From: Brachynemurus nebulosus
Lineage: Eukaryota > Arthropoda > Insecta > Neuroptera > Myrmeleontidae
Reading direction: 5' to 3'
Assembly (NCBI GenBank): GCA_035578155.1
Contig: JAPWDM010000001.1
Coordinates: 173,996,395-174,060,394 of the forward strand
DNA: 64,000 nt
Under the pieces are notes generated by a model that worked only from the letters and a program-made list of their open reading frames with translations, made no database searches and had not been told where the DNA came from. A program made the position numbers and the translations under genes. Shown here one piece after another: positions 61,698 through 64,000 of the stretch. The stretch's first letter is position 1, and every line of letters starts with the position of its first letter.

Positions 61698-62163
61698 TTT
61701 AGTGAATATCATTTTCGTATTCTAGGGACCTCAAAACATATTTCTGATATGGTCCCGGGCTTAGGTCGCACCATGACACCTGGCGTAAAAGCTGAATTTC
61801 CAGTTTTGGAAATTCGCTAAAAGTGAAATATTTTTATATTTCATAAAGAACTGAGATATAAATATAAATTACTTATTAGACTAACAAAGAAAGAATAAAA
61901 GTGAAAATTTACATTTTCTCGAAAAATACTTAAAATAGAAAGAAAATTATAAGAATATTTTCTTCATAATTTTTTTTTTCCTTTTCAACGATGTAAAAAT
62001 CGAATTGCCTTATGATAGGATCGAATGATAAAAACTGGCCAGAAAACCTACTTCTGGGCATCCGACGTGTCTGGCTAACGAACTTAGCCAAGCCAATTCA
62101 GAAGCCAGTCCGCACACAAAATTTCATAAGCGTTAGACGTTTCGTTCGAGAGTTATCGCGCGG

Positions 62164-62274
<111 letters not shown>

Positions 62275-62399
62275 AATTTTAGTGAATATCATTTTCGTAT
62301 TCTAGGGACCTCAAAACATATTTCTGATATGGTCCCGGGCTTAGGTCGCACCATGACACCTGGCGTAAAAGCTGAATTTCCAGTTTTGGAAATTCGCTA

Positions 62400-62619
62400 A
62401 TAAAAAAGGTCCTATGGCTTTTCACGATACAGTTAATATTTTTAGAGATATGAATTTTTAAAGGTTCGAAAAATCTCAAATTAGAGCACTTTTGACCCAT
62501 GAAAAATATATTTAAAAAAATAAAAATAAAATATAGGTAAATAAAATATAAACAATGAAATTTTTTTAAATCTCTATTAAGGATATTATTAACTATTGTA
62601 CAAAGAATTAAAAAAAATA

Positions 62620-62698
<79 letters not shown>

Positions 62699-62815
62699 TA
62701 TTTTTCATGGATCAAAAGTACTCAAATTTGAGATTTTTCGAACCTTTAAAAATTCATATCTCTAAAATTATTAACTGTATCGTGAAAAGCCATAGGACCT
62801 TTTTTATTTGTATTT
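62400..62815. repeat. Inner palindrome centred on (TA)n
   Basis: Arms 62400-62511 and 62697-62815 are inverted copies with few differences (aaaaggtcctatggcttttc ... ccatgaaaaatata). The 185-bp spacer contains a (TA)n tract at 62625-62693. The right arm abuts the outer right arm at 62816. Confidence 0.85.
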
Positions 62816-63044
62816 CAATAAAGAATATAAAAAAAATTTGTCCGATTGAAAAATAACAATTCCTTGCAATTTTTTAAACAATTTCGGTTTAAACAATATG
62901 GCTCTGAGTTGCCCCATGGCAACATGCATTTATATCATCAGTAGGGCAATTTGAATCACATAAAAAAATTGAGGTGGAATAGTTTCTCATGCGCCGGTAT
63001 CGCCAGTATCGGTACTCATGCGCCGATACCTCTTGGACTAATAC
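62816..63044 (-). repeat. Right arm of the 4.2-kb inverted repeat
   Basis: Inverted partner of 58881-59101. It contains catgcgccggtatcgccagt followed by cggtactcatgcgccgatac, a local duplication of the cggcgcatgag motif that occurs once in the left arm. Confidence 0.85.
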
Positions 63045-63310
63045 TCATGGGTATAGGTATTTACTATTCATTTTTAAGAATTACTATTTTATTAAAAAAA
63101 TTTCTCTATCGTATAGAGTAATATTTTCCAAAGTGGGTGTCGTGAACTCATCTCAGGTCTACATTAAAATTTTTTTTTATTAAAGATAAGAAGAATTGAA
63201 ATTTTACACTTTTTGTTAAATTTTTGGCTTGAAGTTTTGGTGGACGATTTTCCTTAAAAAAGCACCAAGTTCGAGGCCTTATCTCAACACGTATATACTA
63301 TTTATTTATG

Positions 63311-63397
63311 TATTTTAAAATTATTACAGCAGGTTATATGTACAAGAAGCCCTTAAAAAGAGCATTTTATATAACTTGCTGTAAAAATTTTAAAATA
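63311..63397. repeat. 87-nt hairpin
   Basis: tattttaaaattattacagc (left) pairs with the complement of gctgtaaaaattttaaaata (right). The stem extends into aggttatat/atataactt, giving arms of about 30 nt with a 25-nt loop. It lies just outside the 5' target duplication of the next element. Confidence 0.55.
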
Positions 63398-63420
63398 ATT
63401 ACTAGGTACATGTTAAGACA

Positions 63421-63745
63421 CAGAGCCGGCGAGAGCGATGCCGTGCCCCTGGGCAGACGAAAATTTTGGCTCGATACTTCATCACATTTTTCCATTTTTA
63501 TTCCTAAAAATAGCTTGACAAGCAAAAAAACTCATTAACGAGCAAAAAAAAACCTCGTTGGCCTTTTACCGGGCCCTCTGGGTTTCTTCCATAAATCTTC
63601 CGGGCCCACTTTTTTGAGTCACACTTTTGGGAACCAGAAAATCTCCTTCTATTGTCACCGGACCACTAATTATGCCTCCGGGCCCTCCTTTTAGGCCCGG
63701 GCCCCGTGCAATTGCCACATCATCACTACCCTCTCGCCGGCCCTG
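63421..63745. mobile_element. Complete hAT-like MITE with perfect 8-bp duplication
   Basis: Termini CAGAGCCGGCGAGAG and, reverse-complemented, CAGGGCCGGCGAGAG are inverted repeats. The flanks are ttaagaca at 63413-63420 and 63746-63753, a perfect 8-bp target duplication. 325 bp, GC-rich with many GGGCCC-type words, no transposase. A damaged relative is at 54585-54880 in the opposite orientation. The family is not named here. Confidence 0.9.
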
Positions 63746-64000
63746 TTAAGACACAGGACTTGAGGCCCTAAACATTTATCTAATTTATCCATGCGATGAT
63801 CTTTTCGTAATTATCTCAAAGGGAACAACTAAATAAATAAAATCTACCTATGTTTAATTTCTATAAATTTCTAAGAAAAATATCCTTGTTAAAAAACTGT
63901 TTTGCTTTTTATTAAATCTGTTATGTCTTTCCTCTCTTACATTTCCTGTTGTAATTATATAACGCCTCTAGCGATTTTGTAACGATTCATCATTACATTT

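Overview
The window is AT-rich eukaryotic nuclear DNA, most likely from an insect or another arthropod. Three things point that way: an intact BEL/Pao LTR retrotransposon, many short non-autonomous DNA transposons of the piggyBac-like, Tc1/pogo-like, PIF/Harbinger-like and hAT-like types, and many long (TA)n tracts. I could not identify a species. I found no host protein-coding gene and no tRNA or rRNA gene. Apart from the retrotransposon polyprotein, the open frames are short and look like chance or repeat-driven frames.

Layout. 1-4.3 kb: unremarkable AT-rich DNA with one weak first-exon candidate and a pogo/Tigger-like MITE (3606-4094). 4.3-11.2 kb: a complete BEL/Pao element on the minus strand, with two 411-bp LTRs that look identical, a 5-bp target duplication and an unbroken 1719-aa Gag-Pol frame. 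11.8-12.7 kb: a TA-flanked transposon keeping the end of a transposase gene. A shortened second copy (44.3-45.1 kb) carries a nested TTAA-flanked insertion, so the first copy serves as the empty site. 14-19.3 kb: diverged 120-bp satellite units, a 32-bp minisatellite, an 8-bp-TSD element, a TTAA element with a duplicated end and a 435-bp hairpin. 21.5-31.5 kb: repeats, a TIR element holding a (TA)n tract, a piggyBac-type MITE, a MITE nested in a MITE, and a TTA-flanked MITE. 34-45 kb: hAT-like, piggyBac-like and Harbinger-like MITEs, a 440-bp palindrome, a compact 98-nt hairpin and a comparatively repeat-poor stretch (39.1-40.0 kb). 45.7-57 kb: a 147-bp dimer, more TIR elements and a 255-bp near-perfect palindrome. 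57.4-63.8 kb: the most structured part. It has a 475-bp palindrome inside direct repeats, then a 4.2-kb region bounded by 220-bp inverted repeats and filled with 120-bp satellite, (TA)n tracts, a 0.5-kb tandem duplication and an inner inverted repeat. A complete hAT-like MITE with a perfect 8-bp target duplication follows.

How it fits together. The window reads as a transposon-rich intergenic or heterochromatin-like region. Only the BEL/Pao element looks capable of coding for its own movement. The other elements would depend on transposases encoded elsewhere. Target duplications, nesting and one empty/filled pair allow relative dating of several insertions. Family assignments rest on reading termini and target duplications by eye, without database searches.
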